Assembly: GCA_020698575.1 (NCBI GenBank)
Contig: CM036251.1
Span: forward strand, 35,095,288 to 35,159,287
Source: Bostrychus sinensis
Lineage: Eukaryota > Chordata > Actinopteri > Gobiiformes > Eleotridae
Direction: 5' to 3'
DNA: 64,000 nt
The notes under the pieces: generated by a model
The model's input: only the letters and a program-made list of their open reading frames with translations
The model's database searches: none
Told to the model about the DNA's origin: nothing
Translations under genes and position numbers: made by a program
Shown: in pieces, positions 48,089-59,819 of the stretch
Numbering within the stretch: the stretch's first letter is position 1
How the letters are laid out: every line of letters starts with the position of its first letter

Positions 48089-48939
48089 ATTATAACCATT
48101 GCGAGATACGGCCTAAGCCTTGTCAGTAGTCTGCACTCCCTTTTATTTATGTTCAAAACAAATTGGCTCAAATATCTTTAACTTTGACCAAATAATCAAA
48201 CAGCTGTGACTTCTCCACAACACTGAAAAATGCATTTTAAATTTCCATGACTGTTCCATGTGGTCTGTGGTGCCAGCCACGTGCCTGCAGACCCTCTCCT
48301 CCTTTTGCCCTCTAAGTGAGAAGTGACTCTGAACTCCAGAACTGTGTGAATGGGTGCTTCACTCATATTTTACTGAGACATCCAGAATGTCTCTCCGGCA
48401 TCTGCTGGGCTCAGAGTGGGTAAAGGCACAGATCCATCACATCCCCCAGGGTTCAGCCCATCCCAGAAACAGGCGCTGCACTGGGCCATGTTCGGAGATA
48501 CAGCCTGTCTGCTCACATCTGAACTCACCGTGGTGGGCATCTCAACAAATGCTCAGGTACAACACAGGGATAGGCAGAATTAGTTGGGACATGTCAGTGT
48601 CTCTAACCAAAATAGGCCTAAGGTGTTTTCAGGTGCCCCATTTAAAAACCTTACACAAATGCAAAAACACCCAAAGGAAACTCTGCTATGCCCTGATCAT
48701 CAACATTACAGTGCTGCTACACTGTTTTGTTTTATTGTTATGCTCTGGTCCCAACATCAAACATCAGTCCCAACATTTTTTTGATTTCTAAAAAACTAAA
48801 TAGAACTGAACCAATTTGCTACCACAAAAACTAAACCTTTACATGGGTACTGTCTACACTACAGTCTGTTGGCAAAAAGCAATGGCCAGGTTTTGAGAAA
48901 TGTTCAGGAAAGGTCAGTAATGGGCTAAGCCGCTTGGGT

Positions 48940-49309
48940 TTAGATCCAGAACACTGTTTGAATCTGGGCTGAAAATGACACTAGCAAGTCTGAGTGCCTC
49001 CAACCCGGTGTCAAGGAAGCCTTGAGTCTTGTTAGAAAGCGGCACATTGTGGTTAGCAAAACAACAAGTTGGAGTTGGATTTACTTCTCGATTTTTGTTG
49101 TGCCAGAGCGGCCAAATGGCAGAAAAAAACTTTGTAAAGGTACATGGAGGGGAAAACAAAAGTCAAGACAAGCAAGGGATCACATAGGAATCAACTGGAC
49201 TTGTAAGTATTTATGATAGTTCTTTACTCAAAAATGTAGGGGGAGCTCTATTGAGGAAAATAAGACAAAACCGTGAAGAAACAAGCAGATTTACTGAGTT
49301 CTGCTTTCG
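48940..49309 (+). mobile_element. TTAA-flanked MITE family, copy 2 (decayed)
   Basis: Carries AGTCTGAGTGCCTC, AGAAAGCGGCACATTG, GTTAGCAAAACAACAAG, AGCGGCCAAATGG and TAGGGGGAGCTCTATTG, ending TACTGAGTTCTGCTTTCG. Clearly the same family as copies 1 and 3. The left end is lost. Confidence 0.82.
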
Positions 49310-49773
49310 ATATTGACCAACAGCCAATGAGAGCCTGATCTGAGTGCATGAGCTTCTTAAAACTGTATATCTGTGCTTAAGTAATAGACATGAGACTGGG
49401 AAAACCCTGGCCACTTCTGCAGAAGTGGCAGGTGCAGCATGTCTGGTACAAAGATGAAATATTACTCTCTGTTGTCTACAATTAGAGGCAGATAATGAGT
49501 GTTCTTGATGAATGAGTCTGAGTGGCAGCCATGTCTGCAGTTAAGACACTGGTTATTATTGATCAAACCAAACAACCTGATGGATGACTCAAGGTCACCT
49601 TCATATAATTCTGCCTATCAATCAGAGAGGGCCCCTTAGTCATGGCTCGCAGTGCCACTAACAAGCCACAAATACTCCCACAGGCCTCTTTGGCTGGTTG
49701 AATTTTATACATACCTAGTATATCTTTAGAGGTTAGGTCTGAATTTCTGTTGCTCTGCTTGAGTGTACACCAT

Positions 49774-50216
49774 CCATCCATCCATCTTCTTCCGCTTTAT
49801 CCGGGGCCGGGTCGCAGAGGCAGCAGTCTAAGCAGGGACACTCAGACATCCCTCTCCCCGGACACTTCCTCCAGCTCCTCTGGAGGAACCCCAAGGCGTT
49901 CCCAGGCCAGGCCGAGAGACATAGTCCCTCCAGCTTGTCCTAGGTCTTCCCCGGGGCCTCCTCCCAGTGGGACATGCCCGGAACACCTCCCCAGGGAGGC
50001 GTCCAGGAGGCATTCGGAACAGATGCCCGAGCCACCTCAGCTGGCTCCTCTCGATGTGGAGGAGCAGCGGCTCTACTCCGAGCTCCTCCCGGGTAACCGA
50101 GCTCCTCACCCTATCTCTAAGGGAGCGCCCAGCCCACCCTGCGGAGGAAACTCATTTCGGCCGCTTGTATCCGGGATCTTGTCCTTTCGGTCATGACCCA
50201 AAGCTCATGACCATAG
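49774..50216 (-). pseudogene. 5'-truncated LINE ORF2 C-terminus, RTE-like, with exact target duplication
   Basis: On the minus strand it reads TYGHELWVMTERTRSRIQA, then LLHIERSQLRWLGHLFRMP, RRPRGRPRTSWRDYVS and a (GGAT)n tail. This is the common C-terminal end of fish LINEs, probably RTE (Rex3-like). The reading frame breaks once near 50,110. GTGTACACCAT lies on both sides (49,763-49,773 and 50,217-50,227), so the copy inserted by target-primed reverse transcription into the older element. The plus-strand frame over the same bases is antisense and not a gene. Confidence 0.85.
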
Positions 50217-50256
50217 GTGTACACCATTAAGAATAATAATAATAAATAATTTATTC

Positions 50257-50455
50257 AATCATTCATCTTCTTCTGCTTATTCCAGTTAGGGGTTGCAAGC
50301 ACTGGAGCCTATCCCAGTAACTATTAAATTTATAGTCACAAGTTCACCTAACACATGCATGTCTTTGGATGGTGGGATGAAGCCAGAGTACCCAGAGAGA
50401 ACCCACAGTAACCTGGGGAAGACATGCAGACTCCACCCAGAGAGACCATGTGTCG
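50257..50455 (-). mobile_element. SINE body fragment inside the composite
   Basis: Reverse complement of the 35,234 family: CATTCATCTTCTTCTGC tail, AGCACTGGAGCCTATCCCAG, ACACATGCATGTCTTTGGA, and GACATGCAGACTCCACCCAG. The head is missing. Confidence 0.8.
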
Positions 50456-50671
50456 GCCAAAATAACATGTTTAAAAAGATGTGACACCACATGCACAGAT
50501 ACTGTATACACTTTACTCTGCCAAGAGCTTTTTTTTTTTTATCTTTGTGCACATAAAACACAATTTTACATTTCCTTCAGCTTATCATATACTATAAAAT
50601 ATACACACAACACAACTAATCTAAACTAATTAAACTGTGGCTAGTAAAAACACTAATTTGTTTTCAATTTT

Positions 50672-50850
50672 TCCCCCCCCAGCTGAGTTTTTCCTTACCG
50701 AGGGGTCCTGGGTCGGTTTAGTTTAGTGTAGTTATTGTTTGTGCTGACTGTGTGTTCTTTCTGACAGTGTGTTTATGTTTGATTAACTGTTTGTGAAGCC
50801 CTTTGAGGCGACTGCTGTGATACTGGGCTATAGAAATAAAATTGATTTAA
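50672..50850 (+). mobile_element. LINE 3' end (CR1/L2/Rex1 group) inside the composite
   Basis: AGCTGAGTTTTTCCTTACCG, GTTTAGTGTAGTTATTG, AGCCCTTTGAGGCGACTG and the tail GAAATAAAATTGATTT match the 3'UTR of the LINE at 39-44 kb. Confidence 0.82.
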
Positions 50851-50939
50851 AAAATGAAAATTAATTGGAGAGCAACTTTTGACAAATACTTGCCCAGAGG
50901 CCAGTGAGTAAAAAGGTACATTTCAAACCCTGACAATCA

Positions 50940-52480
50940 TTGCTTGTTAATTATTTTTATACATGAGAGTGTTGGTCAGTGCACAGGACTCTGTAAAATT
51001 ATAGCTCTAAAAATAATCAAGCCAGAAGAGGTCACAAGTTGTGTACTGTTGGAGATAAACTGATGCCTCTTATACTGGCTCTGTGAGGATGGATGGACAT
51101 AGATTCCGTTTTCTGATGAGCCCTGAGGGGAAGGGAGCAACCGAAAACTAAGAAGATACATCTAAAACAGAAACTGTGGTGTAAACATTAAATATAGTAC
51201 GTAAAATACAATAAACTGACTGTTTGACTTGCTTTGTACATGCACAGACTCTCCAGAAAGCTCTGACCTCTGTCTGTAATAAGCCTTGCAGTTCATCAAA
51301 CTAGATGCTTTGAATGTTTTTAAGCCAAACAGATTAAAGTGCTTTGTGGTATACTGTCCTCAGTTGAGCTGATCTGTGTAGTGCTACAGAGAGTAGATCT
51401 ACCCAACACCTGGTCTGGGATTAGGGGCGCAGCACATTTGCCCCTGGTCTCTGGTGGACTGCACTGAGAGGGAGCTGTAGGGCTCCTAAAGGTGCTGTGT
51501 GGTTGGAGACATATGGCTGAGCCGGTGTTATATAACCTGGAGCCCTCACCATCTGCCCCCGGCCCAGGTGTGAGAGCTGCCAGCCGCCTACTCTCCACAC
51601 CTCTGGAGTCAGGCTTTCATGGGTTTAAACCACCAGCCTTCAGTTATTACAATTACAAGACAGGCTCTATACAAACAACACCAAAAGAGAGGTAGAATTA
51701 GAGACTGGAGGCCTGGCTCTGCTCATAGAGAAAGCAGTAGAGATTGCATGTATTGTATGTACTGTATGTACTGTGTGTGGGATAGTAATGCCCAGTGTCA
51801 ACTGACGGCCCAGCCCAGCGTAGAGCAGAGCAGGAGGGACTTATTGGACAATAAATCGTAAATCATCTCACCTGTGTGACAGAGGGAGCTGACAGAGCTC
51901 TCTCCTGTGTGGCCTCACTGTGGCTGATGTGTAGAGCTCATGCTAATGCTGCTCTAACGAGTATGCATGTGCCACTGCAGGTAGAATCATTAGAACCAGC
52001 AGCAGAGTGTAGACCACTGAGATCCTCTGAGAGACCACACTCTGTGGCTCAGCAGTGGTTTAGTCCTTACATGATCACATATAGAGAAGAAAATCCATAG
52101 TGGACTTGAAGCGTGTGCTTGATAAACAAAGCCAAGTGACAGGCTGTTGTCACTGAGCAAATGCTGCAAAATCAACAAATATATCTGCCTTCATACAGTG
52201 GTGCAGTTTGGTGTAGATGTGGAGCACAGGGGTGTCCCGGCAGCGTGGTCTCTGTGCAGCTCACAGTACAAAGATGAGCCCCCATGAGGATGGAGCTGTG
52301 TTTGATCAGCCATCAGGTGTCAGCCATGTTTGGGCTGGTACAAACACAGCAGAGGCTGCCGCTCTTGTTTGTGCCGAGCACATCTCTTCAAAGAGCTCCG
52401 TCTGTAGCTCCTCATTTAAATGGGAAAGTTTCTTTCAGTGTTATGCGGTGCTGGATCTCCTGTTGACACAGGACATTTCT
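50940..52480. other. Flanking stretch, no gene seen
   Basis: Mostly unique sequence. Several overlapping 60-90 codon frames on both strands have no domain signature. Contains a short TGTATGTACTG repeat near 51,750. Confidence 0.35.
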
Positions 52481-52489
52481 CTGTGAAAA

Positions 52490-53070
52490 CACTCTGTTGT
52501 TCTCTGCCGCGTGGTGAGAAGGTGATTAATGACCAATTTCCAGATTCTACCAAAGCAACGGCGCTGCTCTGCAAATCCTCCCTAATTACTACACAGTGTT
52601 TCACTGATACCACACGCCGGAGACCGGAGGGAAGGCTGGCTTAATGGTATATTTACATGTATGTGGAATATATCTAAATACATAACCTCTTCATTCATTT
52701 AAGTAAAATGTTTATATCTTTCTAAAGCGCACTTCTAAATCCCGAAGAGCACTAAAACCCTCAAACCAGCACTCACTTGATCCATTTTAATTGCCACTGT
52801 TCTCACCCTTTCAACAAAAACAGCAGTGGGAAGTTCGTGTAAAAAAAGACTGAAATGTATTCAGCCGTACTATGATATGGTAAATGTTAGCGGCTGCAGC
52901 ATCGCAGCATATCACTTGGCTCCATATGAAAAATAGTTTGCTATTTTGGAACCCCCTGGCAGCCATAGTGGATCACCACAGACCCAGAGCTCATTTATCT
53001 TTTGTCAGAGATGAAGCCAAACTAACGCCATCTCCTGAAGCTGCTAAAGAATGAGGAGGGACGTAGGGAG
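52490..53070. promoter_or_regulatory. Unique block, candidate conserved non-coding element(s)
   Basis: AAGGTGATTAATGACCAATT and AAATCCTCCCTAATTACTAC in the first part, and GGTAAATGTTAGCGGCTGC with CATATGAAAAATAGTTTGC in the second. Both lie in repeat-free, balanced sequence with homeodomain-like cores. No coding pattern. Inference from texture. Confidence 0.3.
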
Positions 53071-53677
53071 AGTAAAAATAAACCCGGCCCAGGTAGCTCC
53101 ACAGAAGTCACTCCACAAGTAATGGCTGCTGCTGCTGCTGAAAGTAGAACTCTGTTTGGAACTGTCTGCCCGCTTCAAAATGACTCCCTTTTCACCGTCT
53201 GGTTGGTTAGCTTTAGAGGTATCATAAAAACAATACAATATGACCAGTTTATTAAGAACACAGGGAGAAACTATGGCTTTTCAGAAAAAAGAGAATCGCA
53301 GAGACGATCCCTGTCATCTTCCGTGGTTACAACTGGATAATGAGCCTCAGCGTGTCAGAATCCTAATGTCTCAGAGAGCGTTGTGTGGTGGCCTCAATGC
53401 TTTATTAAGAGGCTCATTTGACTTTCTCTTTAGGAATAGAAATTGTTTGGTCACGTTCCGACGGAGCTCCCTGACATTTACACAGCCTTAGAAGTTTACA
53501 GCAGCGCTAAACACTTCCTAAGTATTTTTAGCCACAAAACACTAACGACATTATTCTGTGCTTCATGTGCACATCATCACAACACAAACTCACACAAACC
53601 TATTAAGAAACAAGTTCAACTTATATATTTATAACTTCTACTCAAAATAACCTTCATTTTAAATGTATGTAACTTTT

Positions 53678-54082
53678 TTTCTTTTTCTTTCTTTCTTTCT
53701 TTTTTTTTTTTTTTTTTTTGTGGTACCTGGTGAGAAAACATATAAACACCCAAAATTCATTGCATTATGTCTTTTCATTTTGCTGCTGCAAATGATTGGA
53801 ACTTGTATCAAATACCCTTGAAATGGAATCAATGATCTCACTTTCTGCCTTTAAAAGCAGATCAAAGGACATTTTTTACGGACTCATGTAAATGTTTTAC
53901 TAATAAACAACAGTTTAATGTCTTCTTGTATATGTGTAAATTTTATGTTTCCTCCCCTCTTCCCTTTCCCTTGTTGTTCCAGTGTTCTAGCACTTCCAGG
54001 TCAACATTGTAAATAAGAATTTCTTCTTAATAATCTACCAGGTAAAATAAAGGTTAAATGGAAAAAAAAAAAAAAAAAAAAA
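53678..54082 (+). mobile_element. T-rich tract and 5'-truncated LINE 3' end
   Basis: After a T-rich run (53,678-53,719), the plus strand encodes a decayed LINE C-terminus (AAANDW, then a Leu-rich segment), followed by a 3'UTR ending ACATTGTAAATAAGAATTTC and AATAAAGGTTAAATGG plus poly-A. The tail type is common in fish LINEs. The clade is not resolved. Confidence 0.6.
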
Positions 54083-54374
54083 TGAAAATAATGTACCAAA
54101 AGTATATACCACACATACAAACATACAACAGCAGCAATAATGTAATAATAGTATCATCTGCATTTTATACTGATACTAACAATGAAAATAGTAAGTACAC
54201 CAGTGGACAACAAATGTAATATATAATTGTATGTAACTTTTGTATGTATTATAAGCTGGAGGTTAATATAAGCCCTTTTGGGTTTTTGCCTCTCCCTTAC
54301 ACTTTTACTGCAAATTTTTCATATGCATTTTATAAATTTACATAGTGATTTTTGTAATGTACATAAAAAACTGA

Positions 54375-54722
54375 ACAGTGGCAGAGTGGTTAGTGCTTTT
54401 GCCTCCCTGCAAGGAGATTCTGGGTTCAATCCTCAGCCAGACAACACACAGTCTGTCTGGGTGGCATCTGCATGTCCTCCCTGTGTTACTGTGGGTTTTC
54501 TCCAGGTACTCTGGCTTCCTCCCACCGTCCAAAGACATGCATGTGTTTTTGCTGAATGGGTGACTCTTCATTGCCCCTGGTGAATGAATGTGAGAGTGAA
54601 TGGTTGTCTGTCTGTGTATGTCTCTACGGGTGTACTCCGCCTAAGGCCCAACGTTACTGGGATAAGCTCTGGTGCTTGCAACCCCTAACTGGAATAAGGG
54701 AAGAAAATGAATGAAAGAATGA
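54375..54722 (+). mobile_element. tRNA-headed SINE, near complete
   Basis: Head GTGGCAGAGTGGTTAGTGC and B-box-like TTCTGGGTTCAATCC, body CTCCCACCGTCCAAAGACAT, 3' ACTGGGATAAGCTCTG and AATGAATGAAAGAATGAA tail. Same family as 35,234-35,600, more diverged, with an internal deletion around the CAGCCCTG block. Confidence 0.82.
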
Positions 54723-54740
54723 ACTGTTCTATTCTTAATG

Positions 54741-55190
54741 GTGTGAATGAATGTGAGAGTGAGGGAGAGGATCTCTCCTTCAATATGGGCTCCATGAGAT
54801 TTTGTCAGTTTTTCCCACAGCTGGAGTTTTTCCTTACTGAGAAGGAGGGTCTAAGGACAGGAGCATCCTGGGTCTGTTTAGTTTAGTGTAGTTATTGTTT
54901 GTGTTGATTGTGTGTTAAGTCTGATTGTGTGTTTATGTTTGATTAACTGTTTGTGAAGCCCTTTGAGGTGACTTTTGTTGTGATACTGGGCGATAGAAAT
55001 AAAACTGAACTGAATGAATGGTTGTCTGTTTGTGTTTGTCTCTGTGTCAGCCCTGAGACTAATTGGCCTCTGTCCAGGGTGTACCCCACCTAAGGCCCAA
55101 AGTTACTGTGATAGGCTCCAGTCACCCACAATCCCTAACCGGAACAAGCAGAAGAAGATGAATGAATGAATAAATAAATGAATGAATGTT
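54741..55190 (+). mobile_element. Second SINE copy, split by a LINE tail
   Basis: GTGTGAATGAATGTGAGAGTG (left part) and GAATGGTTGTCTGTTTGTG through CTGTCCAGGGTGTACCCC and GATAGGCTCCAGTCACCC to AATGAATGAATAAATAAATG (right part) are consecutive in the intact SINE. The LINE tail sits between them. Confidence 0.78.
54763..55013 (+). mobile_element. LINE 3' end (CR1/L2/Rex1 group) inserted in the SINE
   Basis: GGGAGAGGATCTCTCC, CTTACTGAGAAGGAGGGTC, GTTTAGTGTAGTTATTG, AAGCCCTTTGAGGTGAC and the tail GAAATAAAACTGAACTGAA match the 3' end of the LINE at 39-44 kb. The flanking duplication is at most about four bases. Confidence 0.85.
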
Positions 55191-55194
55191 TGTG

Positions 55195-55840
55195 TCATGA
55201 GCTTAGCATTTAAGTGACTACACCTACTCTGATACTGTATAGTCAGATGTTCATTGGTTTGTATGTAATGCAGTTAGTTAGTAATTTTTACTTATTATTT
55301 TTCTTTCTGTAATGCAGAACCACACATACTCCACAATCCAAATGTAACACCGCACCACATCATAGAAGAAACCCACTCCCATGGACTCACATACAGTATA
55401 TTTGGAATTGTATAAGTATTTGGACATTACACTCTCACACCTGTGTGGAAACCTGCTTTAATATCATCTGTAATACTCCTGTTATTGACCTCTGCTGTGT
55501 GAAATCACCTCATTTTAAGTCAAATCCACCTCATGCTTGTACATCCTGGCCTTGAAGCAGTGTTCTGGCTGACACTCCAGGTTGAAGGTGGGATCAAATA
55601 CGTCTAGTGCCTTACAGTCCACTTACAGTTCTCCCTATCTCCCCTACAACTACTGTAACATTTTTAGTATACATTTAAATACACATGATTACCACACTAT
55701 TACTGTCACATTACTGAGCAGAACTGTTAAGTGCCTGAACCTCTTCAGTAAAGAATAAAACAGGCAAAAAGACATGTTACATATTCAGTGGTAATGCACA
55801 CACACTGTCTGTGGTTTGGAGTTTGGGTTGTTGTTTAGGA
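55195..55840. other. Flanking stretch, no gene seen
   Basis: AT-rich; no element or frame recognised. Confidence 0.35.
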
Positions 55841-55843
55841 TTT

Positions 55844-55993
55844 CTTCCTTTAGCCTTTATTTGATTGCAACAGTTGATCTACAAGAAGCAGGTGAGAGAG
55901 GAATATGACATGGAGTGGCCTGAGTCAGGAATTAAACCCAGGCCACTCCAACACATGGTAGGTACTTTACCAGGTGAACCACCGAGACACTCT
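55844..55993 (-). mobile_element. tRNA-headed SINE, second family
   Basis: On the minus strand it begins GTCTCGGTGGTTCACCTGG (A-box-like), then GCCTGGGTTTAATTCCTGAC (B-box-like GGTTTAATTCC), a TCCTCTCTCACC stretch and a 3' end CAAATAAAGGCTAAAGG. Distinct from the 35,234 family. Confidence 0.7.
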
Positions 55994-55999
55994 GGAGTT

Positions 56000-57030
56000 T
56001 GGACTTTTATACACAGAATGGAAATAGCCTAAGATTAAAGAAGAAATGATTATAAGATGGAACAGACATTGAGTCCTGGACGTCAGAGACCTCAGGGCTG
56101 CATACAGCTCAGACTCTCAGTGAGCAGTGTTTATGAACTAACCCAGCTGTTGGCCACAGTCGGAGCAGCTCCTCACACAGGCCTTTATACTAGTGTGCAT
56201 GTATCTCCCTGATGCTGTGAATAAAGCAGTGAAAGTCCATTTCCCCACACCTATGGTGCCCCAGATACACCAGTCTGAGCAGAAAAATGTAGCCACCAGC
56301 AACAGCCGCCTTTGACTGCGTTGCTTTTTGCAGGCCGGGAGTTATTATTGCGCTGAGGCACCGAGAACTTCAGAGTATTTAGAAGATTGAACATGGTCAG
56401 TTTAAAAATGTTCATGCTCAAATGTCAGGTCAAGTCTGAAGTATGGTCTGCCTCAGACTGAGACATTTAGAGACAGGCTCAGACTAACCAGAGCCAGAAC
56501 CTTACAGCACTTTACTAACTGTTCTCTTGGAATGATGCAGTAATTTAGGATATTAACAAAACTGACTTGAGTTTGCATGGTCTTTTTCTCAGTTAACTTC
56601 AACTTAGAATGTAGGTTTTGTTTTTGCTAAATCATATCTCAAAACTAAAAGATAGAAGCTTGTTTAAAGCAGTGGCATGCTTTTAACTTCAGTTTTCTCA
56701 TCAGTGTAACCAAACTGGTTTTGGTAGTTCATTATGACCAAAAAATACAGCAGTTGTACAGCAGTTTTATTTAGTTATTAGCTTCTAATGAGCATGTGCA
56801 ACCTCACTAAAGAATTAACTTTTATCATGATGATGCCATATGTCTGTCATATTAGAATACATCTGAGAGGAGAGAAATACATAAATACACATACAGACCA
56901 GCTTATCTGTTGTACATATTTCACGTTTCAGTCTGTGTTTAGGCTGCATGTCACTGACACTGCTGGTTTCTTCTTGTTGATGTCTTTGTTGAATGTACTG
57001 GTGACTGGTTGGCCATACCATGTCGCACAC
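56000..57030. other. Flanking stretch, no gene seen
   Basis: Unique, moderately AT-rich. A 139-codon plus-strand frame starting at 56,788 runs into low-complexity TTTATT sequence and is not credible. Confidence 0.35.
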
Positions 57031-57039
57031 TCTGAAACT

Positions 57040-57500
57040 GAATTTTTTTTATTTTATTTACTATTATATTTATTTTTTTATTATTATGTTGTTATTGTTT
57101 TTTATTTCTTTTTGTATTATTATATAATTTTATTTATTTATTTAATATTTATTATCAATTTGTTTATTTGTTTTAGTTTTGTGAAAGAGTATGTATATAT
57201 CTATTAGTAGTACTTTTACCTTTATTACCTGTGATAATACAATCAATACATAATCAATAATAAAATAAATAGCTGCAGCTGTAGTTAATTGAGACGCTAT
57301 CTTAGTCATTATTATTAACGCCATTAGTGTTACTCATATTGTTGTTGTTATTGTCATTATGGTTATTATGTTATTCATATTATTGTATATCAAACTAACA
57401 ATGCCAGGTAATAAGCTGATATTACTTTTGTCCTATTGTCTTGGTACTATGCCTCATTTGATTGTACTGAGAAGGAAATGATAAATACAAAATAATATAA
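57040..57500 (+). repeat. AT-rich low-complexity tract
   Basis: Runs of TTTATT/TTATTA and ATTATTATT. Any encoded Phe/Tyr/Ile-rich peptide reflects composition. Confidence 0.85.
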
Positions 57501-58795
57501 AATAAAGAAAGAAATGTGACCTAATGTTAAACTCTTTCAACAGGTTTGGAAATATGTTTGTCTGACTCCTAATAATGGTGTAAATGCTTCCAGTCTCACA
57601 CATTCACAGGCTGTATGATTATCCTCCTGTGCATCTCCTCTGCTGTCGACATGACTGAGCAGATCTGTGGGGCACTGAGCTGTGTATCTCTGTGACGAGC
57701 CCCTGATGGACCAGTCTGCTCTGACACCGACAGAGCTGCAGTCTATCTCCCAGCGCGGCCCTCGCTGATGTGTCGCCTGCTCACTGTTCCACATACTTCA
57801 CCCTGATGTCTTCACTCTTTTCACATGTTTTGTGTGTAAACCTTAGAGGAGTTCTGCCGCCGTTGATGGCCTGTTATCAGGAGAAGACACCATGACTAAA
57901 CTGGAGCTTGCAGTGATTGGCTTTCCATGCCTGGTGTGGTCTGATGATGCCTTAACTCCGGCCCGGAGATGAGGACTTGATGAGGTGTCAGGAGCCAAAC
58001 AGCTTTAAATGAGAAATACACAGAGAAGTGGTGCACATGAACATAATAGACTGGAGACTGGACTGAGACAGACTAAGACAGACTGATCTCTGCACTAGTG
58101 GGGACAGAAAGGTCTCAGAAATATTCACTCAACAATGTCAAAGAGGTTCTAGATTAAAAACTCTTACTCCAGACTTACTCCAGAAGCATATGTACTCTGT
58201 GGGTTTGTGATTGTTCTAAAAACAAAGAAGCGCTCCTTCAGAGACCGTCATAGTTTGGACATGCACAACTTTATGCAGACTAAAAGACACAAACTGTCTG
58301 AGCTGTGAGTGGAGTGGACAGGGTTGGAAAGCCCTACACTCCCAGCAGCTGTGTGTCTTTTACTTACAACAGTTTGTTATTTGGATAAATGTACAACCTG
58401 AGTTCTAGAAATGTTTGGATGTTTATTTTTTAAATTACCAAAAGACTTTCAAATGACGTGAGCCAATATTTTATTCACAATTAAAGATAGATAACATAAC
58501 AGATGTTTACACTGAGAAATGTTACACTTTTATACACAAAATTAGCTCATTTCAAATTTGATGCCTGCTACAGGTCTCACAATAGCTGGGACAGGGGCAA
58601 CAAATGTCAAAAAAAAAATAAAATAAAAAGACATTTTTCTTCAAATCTCAATAAAGAACAAGTATGAGCACTCACTATGCACTGAAATACTGCTTTTTTA
58701 TTTTATCAGTCCCCTAATGAAATAAAAATATATAATGTAAGATCTGATGTAGACAAAATATTTATACAAATTAATCCTTATTAAAGTAAAACTAT

Positions 58796-59155
58796 GGTAA
58801 CACTTTATTTTACAGTACACTTGATACAGTGCAACTACAATGTAACTAATACATGTTGTAACAAACTGTAATATCATGTACTATATTAGGACATTTTGGG
58901 TACTTAGATTCTATACATAAATGAAAAAAAAAAAACACTTGTTACACGGCTGTACCAAAGTGCATGTTGCTTCTGCACAAATAGCATAATGACTGCTTTA
59001 CTCAGTGGTAATGTGCACTTTGATAGAGTAGCGTATTTTTTTTTCATTACATTTGTACTTTGAAACTGTTTACAAAACACCAAAGTACACAAAATTGCAC
59101 TATGTAAGTACAACATAAATACATGTTATTACAGTTTGTTACAGTGTGTGTTACC
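58796..59155. mobile_element. MITE with GGTAACAC termini and 8-bp target duplication
   Basis: Left GGTAACACTTTATTTTACAG and right GTGTGTGTTACC, with ACATGTTGTAACAAACTGTA near the left and its inverted counterpart near the right. Flanks AAAACTAT (58,788-58,795) and ACAACTAT (59,156-59,163) match at 7 of 8. No coding capacity. Confidence 0.8.
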
Positions 59156-59819
59156 ACAACTATTTAATGGAAAAACAGTGATTAGTGGTAATGTAGACCA
59201 GGTATAACCCTAAAATAGACTTCATACTACTACAGTGCAGCTTTAAGCAGTGACCATCCACAGCCTCGGTCTCTGTCATAGTCACCTCTGTATACACTAC
59301 TGTCCCATACTGGCCTGAACTGTAGGAGGCCCAGCACTTCTATACACCCCCTGTCTCCCCCCACAACCAGCACACACTCTAGTCTCTCGTCTGCTTGCTT
59401 TATGTTGCAAATGGCCAGTCTATGAGAGTTTTTTTATACATTCTGCAAATGTAACAAAAAATGAACCATTTCCTTTCATTTTCAAATAGCAAAATATTCA
59501 ATAGTCAAACTAATGGCTGTAGCTTGTCTGGGACACAGGCAGTTACACTCAAAGTTCATGCCCCTTTACTGTTGGAGCTGAGACACATATTGTGAGGCAT
59601 CTAGAGGAAAAAGAAAGCAAGGAGAATTATGTTCTTAGACTTTCTTTCCTAAGTCTTGTTGGTTAAATAAGGTGTTAACAATAAAACAGACATGGTCAGT
59701 GGTGTGCGAACAGACTGTTTCACCACTCAGCCTCAGAAGTGCAATAACAGCGTTGTCCTCTTTGTGAGCACTGAAAATTATTTTTAATGAAAATCCAGCA
59801 TTAAAAACATCAGCTAACA

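Larger units (their letters stand above)
49690..50931 (+). mobile_element. CAGGGCTTGACA-family element carrying three later insertions
   Basis: Host blocks GAGGTTAGGTCTGAATTTC, AGTGTACACCA, ACTGTGGCTAGTAAAAACAC and a right end ATTTCAAACCCTG follow the order seen at 23,829-24,500. An RTE-like LINE, a SINE and a CR1/L2/Rex1-group LINE tail lie between them. The left terminus is not found. Confidence 0.65.

Noticed and set aside
48354..48791. 145-codon plus-strand frame
   Set aside because: No recognised motif or exon boundaries.
49750..50196. 148-codon plus-strand frame
   Set aside because: Antisense of the RTE-like LINE C-terminus, which has clear sense-strand protein motifs.
56788..57207. 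139-codon plus-strand frame
   Set aside because: The second half is translated TTTATT low-complexity sequence.
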